Shown: positions 9,701 to 16,527, counted from the stretch's first letter. The stretch: DNA of 19,511 bases from Streptomyces regalis (GCF_001509475.1 NZ_LLZG01000022.1:754-20264); one strand, 5' to 3'. Notes: a model not told the origin generated them from the letters alone. Numbers and translations: made by a program.

Positions 9701-11332
9701 GCCACGGTGATCGCCACCGCGGGCAGCCCGGCCAAGCGCGACCTGCTGCGCGCGCTGGGCGTCGAGCACGTACTGGATTCCCGGAGCCTCGACTTCGCCG
9801 GTCAGGCGCTGCGGATCACCGGTGGGCGCGGGGTCGACGTGGTGCTCAACTCGCTGGCGGGACAGGCCATCGACCGGGGCCTGGAGACGCTGCGGCCGGG
9901 CGGCCGGTTCATCGAACTCGGCAAGCGCGACATCTACGCCAACAAGCCGCTCCTCATACGGCCGTTCAGCCGCAACATCGCCTTCTTCGGCGTCGACGTC
10001 ACCGCCCTGCTGTCCGACGAGGCCGGGCTCGAACACGGTCGGCGTCTGCTGGCCGAGATCGCCGAGCGGGTGGCGGACGGCCGCTACCGGCCCTTGCCGC
10101 ACACCGTGTACCCGGCCGCACGTGCCAAAGACGCCTTCGCGCTGCTGCAGCACTCGCGGCACATCGGCAAGGTCGTCGTGAGCCTCGACCCGCAGGACGG
10201 CCCGGTTCCCGTCCGCACCCGGCCCGAGCCGCCCCGGCTCGATCCCGGCGGCACCTATCTGGTCACCGGCGGGCTGAGCGGATTCGGCGCCGCGACCGCC
10301 CGCAGGCTCGCCGACCGCGGCGCCCGCCATCTGGCCCTGGTCTCCCGGCGGGGCGCCGACGGTCCGGAGGCGAAGGATGTACTGTCCGACCTGGCCGCGC
10401 TGGGCGTGACCGCCACGCCGTACGCCGCCGATGTCACCGACTCCGCTGCCATGGCCGAGGTGATCGGCCGGATCGAGGCCACCGGGCACCGGCTCGCGGG
10501 GGTGGTCCACGCGGCCATGACGCTCGACGACGCCCCGCTCACCGAACTCACCGACGAGCGGATCCGCGCGGTCCTGGCGCCCAAGCTGGCCGGCGCGGCG
10601 GTCCTCGACGCGCTGACCCGCGAGCACGACCTGCGGCTGTTCTGGCTGTACTCCTCGTTCACCACAGCCATCGGCAACGTCAAGCAGTCCGCCTACGTCG
10701 GCGGGAACCTCTTCACCGAAGCGCTGGCCCGGCGACGGCACCACGGCGCACGACCGGCCCTCGCCGTCACCTGGGGCGCGCTCGGGGACTGCGGCCACGT
10801 CGCCCGCGAGGGCCTCGTACCGTCGATGGAAGCGCTCGGCACGTTCCCGCTCGGCTCGCGCGAGGCGCTGGACGCCCTGGATTCTCTGGCGGCGTCCGGC
10901 ACCGCCGTCGCCGGTGTCGGCCGCTACGACTGGGCCCGGCTGCGCACCTTCCTGCCGGCCCTGACCACGCCCCGCTTCGCGGCCCTGCTGCCCGCCGACG
11001 GCGACTTCGGCGGCCACACCCGCCAGGACCTCGTGGCGGCCCTGGCCGGCCTCACCGCCGAGGAGGCGCTGACGACCGTCGGCAGCACGCTCGCCGAGTA
11101 CCTGGCCCAGATCCTGCAGACCGACGCCGCCCGCCTGGACCCGAAACTTCCCCTTCAGGACTACGGCGTCGACTCTCTGATGGCCGCCGAGCTGCTGACC
11201 ACGCTGCGGCAACGCCTCGATGTCGAGATCCCGCCCCTGGAACTCCTCCAGGGCGGCGTCACCGTCACCGACCTCGCCCGCCATGTGCTGCTGCGCCTGG
11301 GCGTGCGCACCACCGACACCGCCAACGGCTGA
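3779..11332 (+). CDS. Highly reducing type I polyketide synthase, KS-AT-DH-MT-ER-KR-ACP
   Basis: A 2517-aa single-module synthase. KS is about residues 8-430, with Cys180 in DTACSSSL, His315 in EAHGTGT and His354 in NVGHLEP. AT is about 545-830, with GNGSQW, Ser639 in GHSVGE and YAFH at 738-741 (closer to malonyl-type HAFH than methylmalonyl-type YASH). DH is about 905-1160, with His938 in HKVAGSVVLP and Asp1108 in LLDGALQ. The C-methyltransferase is about 1250-1560, with the SAM motif EIGAGTGG at 1407-1414. A structural pseudo-KR spans about 1570-1800. ER is about 1810-2130, with HGAAGGVG at 1956-1963 and Tyr1848. KR is about 2150-2390, with TGGLSGFG at 2163-2170, LDD at 2249-2251 (B-type), and Ser2293, Tyr2306 and Asn2310. 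ACP Ser2466 is in GVDSL. All catalytic residues are present, and no thioesterase or reductase follows. One module with full reduction plus methylation suggests iterative synthesis of a saturated, methyl-branched chain (inference). The start ATG has GGGGG 7 nt upstream. Confidence 0.95.
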   Translation: MSRDSYGMGAFAIVGLGCRLPGGIVDLPGLWEALEAGRDLVGAVPEDRFESARFVDTAMTRPGKSYTARGGFLADIAGFDADYFGISPREAAQMDPQHRLLLETAVEALDDAGIDPARLAGSDTCVFVGVSDFSYGGLQMVRARRMNAYSMAGTAHSIAANRLSHFFDLRGPSMAVDTACSSSLVAVERACQELASGGSRVALAGGVNVLLNPAGFVGFSQASMLSRRGRCAAFSADADGFVRAEGAGVVVLKPLADALADGDRIHGVIAGAGSNCDGHTVGLALPSASAQEDLLRRVYERAGIAPDEVGYVEAHGTGTQAGDPAECTALGQVLGVARTVGPLPIGSVKSNVGHLEPASGMAGLFKALAVLRYGTIPASLHLDPLNPGIDFAGLGLEPVDRARPLASGGRGLRRFVGVNSFGFGGANAHVVLGPPPSANPRPGADAVGELPVIASGRTPQAAEEAARRLAARLTGTTPEKPPTEPAQSAGSAESMGSAEFYDIAATTGLRRARHRYRRVALASSPREAARILTEDGVTGEAVERGRVGLVFAGNGSQWAGMTADLLDADPVFRAEVEAVDGALAPRIGWSVAAQLRRPADEWGLEATEVAQPLLFAVQAGIVAVLRERGVRWTVALGHSVGEVAAAYAVGALTLQEAAWVVAERGRAQAATAGRGRMAAVGLPSAEAERVLAAYPGLVVAAVNSARDVTVAGTVNQLKSLGEELTAREVFFRLMDLDYAFHSPVMERVRAPLAVGLAGLDPSGSAEALISTVTGGPVPANGLGAEYWWRNVREPVRFAAAVDHALDAGVDVLLEVGPHPVLRTYLRRITAGRDRVAVLDTLRRDTAGPAALRRSVEALIAAGAQTDWTRWFPRPARVAELPAYPWQRERHWSGTPQQWIVSSGSGRLDHPLLGERLPTAEPSWHGPVEPVLVPWLVDHKVAGSVVLPATGYVEMALAAGRRVLDGPVELAWLEVSRPLVVPWDRAGDVHLQLGFSPDDGMVSITSTEAVDGTDADGARPRAHARCRVRELIGRPPARIDLTAVRARCARRGDVGTLYPELAAAGLDYGPALRQLARLHIGDGEVLAAYRHTTDAADTAQYVVHPALLDGALQACVPLVAARADAGQCWLPAAIGAVRVWRSPSATGMLHVRDRSRAAAELCFDITVTDPDGSVTAELDGVRMRRVPGPADRVPLRYETVLRAAPHLHLPSAPSPLPANHDLAAAAAGSVAALEAGWRATRFADFAARLKLVTAHVAAAAFGSLLPADGAEFTPADLIRHGMLPGYDRLARALLGLMAGHGLAAAGEDGRWRLTGTAAPGPLLAALPSDFPACSAEVQLAVCQLSHLTQVLRGARDAQHLLTGQGSQEALEQFYDMAPSCRLHNRVIAALAAEIARIWPEDRPLRILEIGAGTGGTAAAVLPLLPPERSVYHFTDVSAGFFARARHRFGDHDFVDYRPFDLNADPAGQGFADGAYDLIVAANSLHTATYLGAALRRVRGLLAPGGRLLAFETHDTEYLLPFFGTLDSFWRHEDELRPHSPLLSRDQWTDLLRACGLADVVCLGGTIESPARDGLSVLLASAPVYATAQPALPRPDDGTRWIVATESESESPLAERLAALLADGGTRSVPVTPAPVAPAAWTATLTGDGNPAVVLLLGDSPAGSPADPQAMLDQAVRRAAALRGLAAACRNLPDGARPALWLVTRPSGALPTPEHAAHPQDAAAWGVSRTLANEHPDLRVTRLSLERLGDPAADAHRLARELLEPAVSCGDDGGPAAREDEIVITSGGRFVPRERELPSGEHVEQSGNEPCALQIRTPGLSYEPVWARTRPIVPGAGEVVVAVRAAALNYRDIMQATGLLPPEAGEGGFGEDGPGFECAGIVTAVGEGVREPAVGDRVCAAVPACLASHTVAPAAAVVKIPDGLGFAEAATLPVAFLTVHYALHDLARLAAGETVLVHGAAGGVGLAAVQYALLVGATVIATAGSPAKRDLLRALGVEHVLDSRSLDFAGQALRITGGRGVDVVLNSLAGQAIDRGLETLRPGGRFIELGKRDIYANKPLLIRPFSRNIAFFGVDVTALLSDEAGLEHGRRLLAEIAERVADGRYRPLPHTVYPAARAKDAFALLQHSRHIGKVVVSLDPQDGPVPVRTRPEPPRLDPGGTYLVTGGLSGFGAATARRLADRGARHLALVSRRGADGPEAKDVLSDLAALGVTATPYAADVTDSAAMAEVIGRIEATGHRLAGVVHAAMTLDDAPLTELTDERIRAVLAPKLAGAAVLDALTREHDLRLFWLYSSFTTAIGNVKQSAYVGGNLFTEALARRRHHGARPALAVTWGALGDCGHVAREGLVPSMEALGTFPLGSREALDALDSLAASGTAVAGVGRYDWARLRTFLPALTTPRFAALLPADGDFGGHTRQDLVAALAGLTAEEALTTVGSTLAEYLAQILQTDAARLDPKLPLQDYGVDSLMAAELLTTLRQRLDVEIPPLELLQGGVTVTDLARHVLLRLGVRTTDTANG

Positions 11333-11346
11333 AAGGGAGGCCCTTC

Positions 11347-14300
11347 ATGGTGACCTGTCAGGAACCCCATATCCCAGCGGCCGATACCCCGGCGCCCGAA
11401 ACCCCGACGGCGGACCGCGCCGAAGGCTTTCTCAGCTTCGGTCCCCTCATCGGCGGCGCCACCGTCCCCGGCCCGACCGAGTGGGTCTACGCACTGCGCG
11501 CGAGCGCTCTGATCGACGACCCCATCGGCGCCACCTGCTACCGCAACGCGCTCAACGCCGGGCGCATGGGCGCCGACGCCCACCCGGAAACGATCCTGGG
11601 ACGCTGCGCGGTCGCCGGACCCGACCTCATGGGGACCGCGCTGCGCACCGCGCGGCACGCCGCGGACGAATGGGGCGGCAGCCCGGGGCCCCAACGCGCC
11701 GCCGTCGCCGAGGCGTTCCGCGCGCGGCTGCGAGAGCACGCGGACACGCTGACCGACCTCCTGGTCGAGGAAGGGCACCCGGTGCGGCTGGCCCGGATGG
11801 AGGTCGCCGACCTGGTCACCTTCTTCGCCCCCGAGACCACCGACTGGTGTCTGCGTCAGCTGGAGACACGGCACACCACCGGTGGACGGACGGTGTCGCT
11901 GCGCCGGGTGCCGGACGGCGTCGTATGCGTGCAGCCGCCGCAGAACACCCCGGCGCTGAGTGTCGGCGCGGCCTTCCAGTCCGTGCTGGCGGGCAACGCG
12001 CTGGTGGTACGGCTGTCCCGGCAGGCGCCGATCGCCGCGATGTATCTGCTGGAGCGGATCGCCGTGCCGGCGCTCGCCGAGGCCGGCGCCCCGCCCGGTG
12101 TCCTGTCGGCGCTGTGCACCGACCCGGCCCAGGCACTGGATGCCTGGCTGGACAGTCCGCTGGTGGACGACGTGCTGTACTTCGGCGACTCGATCCGCGG
12201 CGAACAGATCGAGAAGGCGTGTCTGGTCGCGGGCAAGAAGCCGATCCTGGAACTCGGCGGCAACGACATGGTCGTGGTGTGGCGTGACGCGCCCCTCGAC
12301 CAGGCCGTGGACGCGCTGCTGGAGTCGTACCACGGCAGCGGCCAGATCTGCTGTGCGCCCAACATCGCGCTCGTCCACCCGGAGATCGCCGACCGGCTCA
12401 CCGACCGACTCACCGAACAGGTCCGGGCGTTGCGGCCCGGCTTCCCCGACGATCCCGAGGTGGTGCTGGCCGCGACGCCCAACACCGCCGGATACGACGC
12501 CGCGCTCGCCGACGCCCGGCGGGCGGGCGCCCGTGTGCTGACCGGCGGACGCCACCTGGACGTGGGCGGGCGGGAGAGCGACGTCGCCGTCTTCGCGGAG
12601 CCGGCGCTCATCCGGGTCGACGGGCTCGCCCGGGCGCGGGAGCTGCGGTCGGTCCGGCACGAGACGTTCTTCCCGATGCTGACCGTCGTCGTCCCCGAGC
12701 CCGCCGGTGACGGCGAACTCCTCGCCGAGACGGTGTCGTTCGTCGCCGCCGGCGCCTACGGTCTGCGCAACTCGCTGTGGGCCCAGGACCCGGAGGTCGT
12801 CGACCGGTTCGTCCGGGACGTCCGCTCGTGCGGCCAGATCCGGGTGAACGACTCGCACCTCGCGGGCGTTCCGTACCTGTCCAACCATGGCGGTCCGGGG
12901 CTGAGCGGCGACCGGTTCGGCGAGCTCAACTACCCGATGCTGCGCACCAGCCGCCTCCAGGGCGTGTCCGTGGCGCAGCCCCCGCCCGCGCACTCCGATG
13001 ACGTCGTCCCCTATGTCCCGGCGCGGCGCAGGCCCAGGGTCGAGGCGGTCCGGGAGTACCCGCCCGGCTGGCCGCCCGAGGAGCTGCCGGGTGGGCTGCC
13101 GGCTCCGTTCACCGAGGCGTTCCAGCACGACCCGTATCCGACGCTGCGCTGGCTGCGCGAGCACCGGCCGGTGAGCCGGATCATGGCCCCGGACGGTCCG
13201 GGCTGGCTGCTGACCCGCTACGACGACGTCCGCCGGGCCCACACCGACCCGCGGGTGAGCTGCGACAGCAAACGCGTCAGCGCCGGCCGTATGTGGCTGC
13301 GGCACTGGCCGTCGGAGCTGCGGGAGCGGCTCTTCACACACCTGCTGGACAGTGACGACCCGCGCCATGCCGAACTGCGGGCGATCATGCGGCCGTTCTT
13401 CACGCCCGCCCGCCAGGAACAGTGGCGCTCCCGGGTGCAGCGCGTCGTCGACACCCGGATCGACCAGATCGTGGACCGGGGCCGGGCCGACCTCATGGCG
13501 GCCGTCGCCTACCCGCTCGGCGGCAACGTCCTGTTCTCCGTCCTCGGCGCCACCCCGCCCCGGATGAACCATCTGCGGGCGATGATCTGGCGTACCGCCG
13601 AATGGAACAACGACGTCCCCTACGTGGCGGCCCTCGCCCACGAGATCGACGGGTTCGTCCGCAGGGCCGTCGCCGAGAAGCGCCGCGCCCCCGGCGACGA
13701 TCTGATCTCGCTGCTGGTCCGGGCCCGCGACGAGGACGGGCTGATCGGCGAGGACGAACTGCACGGCCAGGTCATGATGATGCTGGTGGCGGGTCAGGAC
13801 CCCAGCATCAACAGCGTCGGCAACAGCCTGCACGCCCTGCTCACCCACCCCGGCCAACTCGCCGAACTCCGCGGCGCCCCGGCCCTGCTGGAGACCGGGA
13901 TCGGGGAGCTCCTCCGCTACGAGAGCCCGTTGCCCTTCACGAGCTGGCGGGGCACCCTCGAACCCGTCGAGTTCGGCGAGGTGACCGTCCCGGCGAACGA
14001 GTCCCTGTTCGTGTGCCTCGGCGCGGCCAACCGGGACCCCGCCCGCTTCCCCGACCCCGACCGGCTCGACCTGCACCGGCCCACCCCGGGCCATCTGGCG
14101 TTCGGGCACGGCGCCCACTACTGCCTGGGCGCCCACATCGGCCGGATGACGGCCGAGGCCGCCGTCACCACCGTCCTGCGCCGGCTGCCCGGCCTGCGGC
14201 TGGACGGCACGCCGCGGTGGCGGCCCAGCATGTTCGAACGCGGCCTCAGCGCCCTGCCCGTCGCCTGGGACGTACCGCGAAAGGCTCATAAGCTACGGAA

Positions 14301-14352
14301 GGCTCAGAAGTCGCAGAAGATTCAGAAGCCCCAGAAAAGGGCCGTTCGGTGA
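11347..14352 (+). CDS. Aldehyde dehydrogenase-cytochrome P450 fusion protein
   Basis: One uninterrupted 1001-aa frame; GGGAGG lies 6 nt before the ATG, and the start is 14 nt after the PKS stop. Residues about 50-540 form an ALDH domain: oxyanion Asn200 in PQNTPA (canonical PWNFP), Arg222 where the cofactor-binding Lys is usual, general base Glu302 in LELGGND, and catalytic Cys335 in GQICCAP. A proline/arginine-rich linker spans about 540-575. Residues about 575-975 form a soluble bacterial P450: I-helix AGQDPS at 815-820, ExxR Glu854/Arg857, and heme motif FGHGAHYCLG with Cys926. The usual I-helix Thr is Pro819. The tail (979-1001) is Lys/Gln-rich. Expected chemistry is NAD(P)-dependent aldehyde/acyl interconversion plus P450 oxygenation of the PKS-derived chain, using separate redox partners. 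None are encoded here. The fusion is read directly; the reaction is inferred. Confidence 0.93.
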   Translation: MVTCQEPHIPAADTPAPETPTADRAEGFLSFGPLIGGATVPGPTEWVYALRASALIDDPIGATCYRNALNAGRMGADAHPETILGRCAVAGPDLMGTALRTARHAADEWGGSPGPQRAAVAEAFRARLREHADTLTDLLVEEGHPVRLARMEVADLVTFFAPETTDWCLRQLETRHTTGGRTVSLRRVPDGVVCVQPPQNTPALSVGAAFQSVLAGNALVVRLSRQAPIAAMYLLERIAVPALAEAGAPPGVLSALCTDPAQALDAWLDSPLVDDVLYFGDSIRGEQIEKACLVAGKKPILELGGNDMVVVWRDAPLDQAVDALLESYHGSGQICCAPNIALVHPEIADRLTDRLTEQVRALRPGFPDDPEVVLAATPNTAGYDAALADARRAGARVLTGGRHLDVGGRESDVAVFAEPALIRVDGLARARELRSVRHETFFPMLTVVVPEPAGDGELLAETVSFVAAGAYGLRNSLWAQDPEVVDRFVRDVRSCGQIRVNDSHLAGVPYLSNHGGPGLSGDRFGELNYPMLRTSRLQGVSVAQPPPAHSDDVVPYVPARRRPRVEAVREYPPGWPPEELPGGLPAPFTEAFQHDPYPTLRWLREHRPVSRIMAPDGPGWLLTRYDDVRRAHTDPRVSCDSKRVSAGRMWLRHWPSELRERLFTHLLDSDDPRHAELRAIMRPFFTPARQEQWRSRVQRVVDTRIDQIVDRGRADLMAAVAYPLGGNVLFSVLGATPPRMNHLRAMIWRTAEWNNDVPYVAALAHEIDGFVRRAVAEKRRAPGDDLISLLVRARDEDGLIGEDELHGQVMMMLVAGQDPSINSVGNSLHALLTHPGQLAELRGAPALLETGIGELLRYESPLPFTSWRGTLEPVEFGEVTVPANESLFVCLGAANRDPARFPDPDRLDLHRPTPGHLAFGHGAHYCLGAHIGRMTAEAAVTTVLRRLPGLRLDGTPRWRPSMFERGLSALPVAWDVPRKAHKLRKAQKSQKIQKPQKRAVR

Positions 14353-14615
14353 ACCGCGCCGAGATCCTCGCCGAACTGAAGGCGATGCTCGCCGAGTTCG
14401 GCGATGTCAACCCCGAACAGGTCGACGAGCAGACCGCGTTCATCGCGGACCTCGCCCTCGACTCGCTCGTCCTGGTGCGGATGGCCGTCGTCGCCGAGGA
14501 GCGGTTCGGGGTACGCATCCCCGACGAGGTCGCCTGGGAGCTGCACACGGTCGGCGCCGTGGTCGGCTACGTGGAGGAGGCCCTGTCCGGGCGGATCGGA
14601 GCCGGTGGTGAGTGA
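14349..14615 (+). CDS. Free-standing acyl carrier protein
   Basis: An 88-aa ACP with the phosphopantetheine attachment site LALDSLVLVR, Ser39, and the usual four-helix acidic profile. It is started by GTG 14349, which overlaps the fusion gene's stop (GTGA, 4 nt), so translation is likely coupled. Its Shine-Dalgarno sequence (AAAAGG, 14335-14340) lies inside the Lys/Gln tail codons of the fusion gene, 8 nt upstream. It sits directly before the FAAL gene, an arrangement in which FAALs usually load their own partner carrier. It is therefore the likely carrier of the activated acyl group presented to the PKS and/or the ALDH-P450. Its exact place in the pathway is inferred. Confidence 0.92.
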   Translation: MNRAEILAELKAMLAEFGDVNPEQVDEQTAFIADLALDSLVLVRMAVVAEERFGVRIPDEVAWELHTVGAVVGYVEEALSGRIGAGGE

Positions 14616-16527
14616 ACTCGTCCGGTTCCTGCGGGAGAAGGTGTGGCTCCTCGGCGACACCCGCTGGTACGCGCGCGTGGACAGCGTCCGGGGCGAGCTC
14701 GTCGAGGTGGAACGTCTCGGGTACGCCCAACTCGACGCACGGGCCCGTGCGGTGGGGGCATGGCTGGCCGACCGGACACCGCCCGGCGCACACGTCCTGC
14801 TGATGTACCCGGCGGGCCTGGAGTTCTTCGCGGTCTTCCTCGGCTGCCTGTACTCCGGGCGGGTCGCCATCCCCGCCCCGCTGCCGACCACCGACCGGCG
14901 GGCCCTGGAGCGCGCCGAGGGCATCATCCGCGACGCGGACGTCGGGCTCGTCCTCAGCGACGCCGCCCACCAGCCGGGGCTCGACTCCTGGCTGGCAGGC
15001 CTGGGCCTCACCTTGCGGACGGAGTGCGTCGCTACCGACGGGATCGTGAGGGCCGAGAGGGCCGAGAGGGCCGAGAGGGCCGAGAGGGCCGAGAGGGCTG
15101 ACAGGACCGTACTGCCGGACCCCGGCCCCTGGTCCCCCGTCGCCCTGGAGCTCTCCGCGACCGCCTACATCCAGTACACCTCCGGGTCGACGAGCGAGCC
15201 GCGCGGTGTCGTCATCACCCACCGGAACCTGCTGCACAACCTGCTGTCGATCAGGGAGAAACTCCTCCCCGAGGACGTCCTGGACGAACTGCGCCACGAC
15301 CCGACGCAGTCCGGCGCCGGATGGCTCCCGCACTACCACGACATGGGTCTGGTCGGCATGCTGCTCAGCCCGCTCGCGAGCTGCGGCAACCTCGTCTTCT
15401 GCTCCCCGGTGTCCTTTATCGCCCACCCGCTGCTGTGGCTCCAGATGATCAGCCGGTACCGGGCCTTCTACACCTTCGCCCCGAATTTCGGCTACGACTG
15501 GCTGCTGAGGAGCCTCAAGGACGGACAACTCACGGACATGGTCCGGGACTTGGACCAGGACTTGAACCTGGACTGCCTGCGCTTCGCACTGAGCGGCGCC
15601 GAGCCCGTCCGCGCCGACGTCCTGAACGCCGTCGCCCGCCGACTCGCCCCCATCGGGTTCCGTCCGGACATCTGGGCGCCCAGCTACGGCCTGGCCGAGG
15701 CCACCCTCATGGTGACCGGCACGCCCTGCGGCAGCGGGCCGACCGTGGGGCGCTTCGACCGGGACGCGCTGGAGGCCGGCCGCGCCGTGCCCGCCCCGGA
15801 CGGCGTCGCCCCGGACGGCGTCGACCTGGTCGGCTGCGGCCGTCCCGCCGACGCCGACGTCCGGATCGTCGACTCCGCGACCTCATCTCCCCTGAAAGAC
15901 GGGCAGATCGGCGAGATCTGGGTGCGCGGCGACAGCGTCGCCGACGGCTACCTCAACGACCCCCAAGGCACCGCCGACCACTTCGCCGCCGTCACCGCCG
16001 ACGGCGACGGCCCGTACCTGCGTACCGGAGACCTCGGCTTCCTCCAGGACGGCGAGCTCTACGTCACCGGCCGTGCCAAGGACCTGATCATCGTCAACGG
16101 CCGCAACATCCACCCCCAGGACATCGAACGCGTCAGCGAAACAGCCGACCCCGCGACCGGCCCCTGCGCCGCCTTCGCCCTGCCCGACGCCTCCGGCCAC
16201 GAGCAGATCGTCCTGGTCCAGGAAATCCGCCCGCTCCACCTCAACGGCCGCACCCCCGCGGCCCTCGCCGACCTCATCAGAAGGCGCCTGGCCCAGGAAC
16301 TGCGGCTGGCAGTCCAGATCGTCATCGTCGGGCCGATGAGCGTGCCCCGAACCACCAGCGGCAAGATCCAGCGCACACGAACCCGCGACGAGCTCCGCTC
16401 GACGGGACTCGATCCCCTGCACTCCGACCTCCGGGAGTGCGCCCAGAGCCTCAGCCGCCGCCCCGCAGCACCCGCGACAGCCCCAGCGCCGCGGTGCGCA
16501 CAGCAGGAGCCGGCTGAGCGGGGCTGA
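14608..16527 (+). CDS. Fatty-acyl-AMP ligase (FAAL)
   Basis: A 639-aa adenylate-forming enzyme that activates a carboxylic acid as acyl-AMP for transfer to an ACP. It shows the P-loop TSGSTSEPRG (191-200), the FAAL-type motif WLPHYHDMG (239-247), YGLAE (360-364), RTGDLG (472-477), GRAKDLIIVNGRNIHPQD in the hinge region, and the catalytic Lys586 in TTSGKIQR. GTG 14608 is chosen because GGAG (14598-14601) lies 6 nt upstream; GTG 14605 is also possible. It overlaps the ACP gene by 8 nt. Two oddities: residues about 149-166 are an (AER)n run encoded by a 9-bp tandem repeat, and the last 25 residues after about 614 are antisense to an IclR remnant, so the native C-terminus may have been replaced. 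WLPHYHDM favours FAAL over acyl-CoA ligase. Confidence 0.92.
   Translation: MSELVRFLREKVWLLGDTRWYARVDSVRGELVEVERLGYAQLDARARAVGAWLADRTPPGAHVLLMYPAGLEFFAVFLGCLYSGRVAIPAPLPTTDRRALERAEGIIRDADVGLVLSDAAHQPGLDSWLAGLGLTLRTECVATDGIVRAERAERAERAERAERADRTVLPDPGPWSPVALELSATAYIQYTSGSTSEPRGVVITHRNLLHNLLSIREKLLPEDVLDELRHDPTQSGAGWLPHYHDMGLVGMLLSPLASCGNLVFCSPVSFIAHPLLWLQMISRYRAFYTFAPNFGYDWLLRSLKDGQLTDMVRDLDQDLNLDCLRFALSGAEPVRADVLNAVARRLAPIGFRPDIWAPSYGLAEATLMVTGTPCGSGPTVGRFDRDALEAGRAVPAPDGVAPDGVDLVGCGRPADADVRIVDSATSSPLKDGQIGEIWVRGDSVADGYLNDPQGTADHFAAVTADGDGPYLRTGDLGFLQDGELYVTGRAKDLIIVNGRNIHPQDIERVSETADPATGPCAAFALPDASGHEQIVLVQEIRPLHLNGRTPAALADLIRRRLAQELRLAVQIVIVGPMSVPRTTSGKIQRTRTRDELRSTGLDPLHSDLRECAQSLSRRPAAPATAPAPRCAQQEPAERG
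15052..15105 (+). repeat. 9-bp tandem repeat inside the FAAL gene
   Basis: Five perfect copies of GCCGAGAGG (15052-15096) are followed by one diverged copy GCTGACAGG (15097-15105). They encode repeated Ala-Glu-Arg. The unit is a multiple of three, so copy-number slippage would keep the frame. The run lies in a variable linker about 25 residues before the P-loop. Confidence 0.95.

Noticed and set aside
9466..11346. Upstream extension of the fusion-gene frame into the PKS gene, giving a 1628-codon frame
   Set aside because: The extension overlaps the PKS ER, KR and ACP domains in another frame and encodes low-complexity Arg/Ala/Pro sequence. ATG 11347 has a strong Shine-Dalgarno sequence and begins the ALDH homology region.
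12950..13080. Possibility that ALDH and P450 are two separate genes joined by a sequencing frameshift
   Set aside because: No stop codon, frame change or ribosome-binding site is visible between the domains, and codon bias stays in the same frame across the linker.
4913..14289. Very long open frames on the minus strand under the PKS, fusion and ACP genes (several of 600-1000 codons)
   Set aside because: They are mirror frames of strongly GC3-biased genes. Their translations are Arg/Gly/Gln-rich without recognisable domains, whereas the plus-strand frames carry every catalytic motif.
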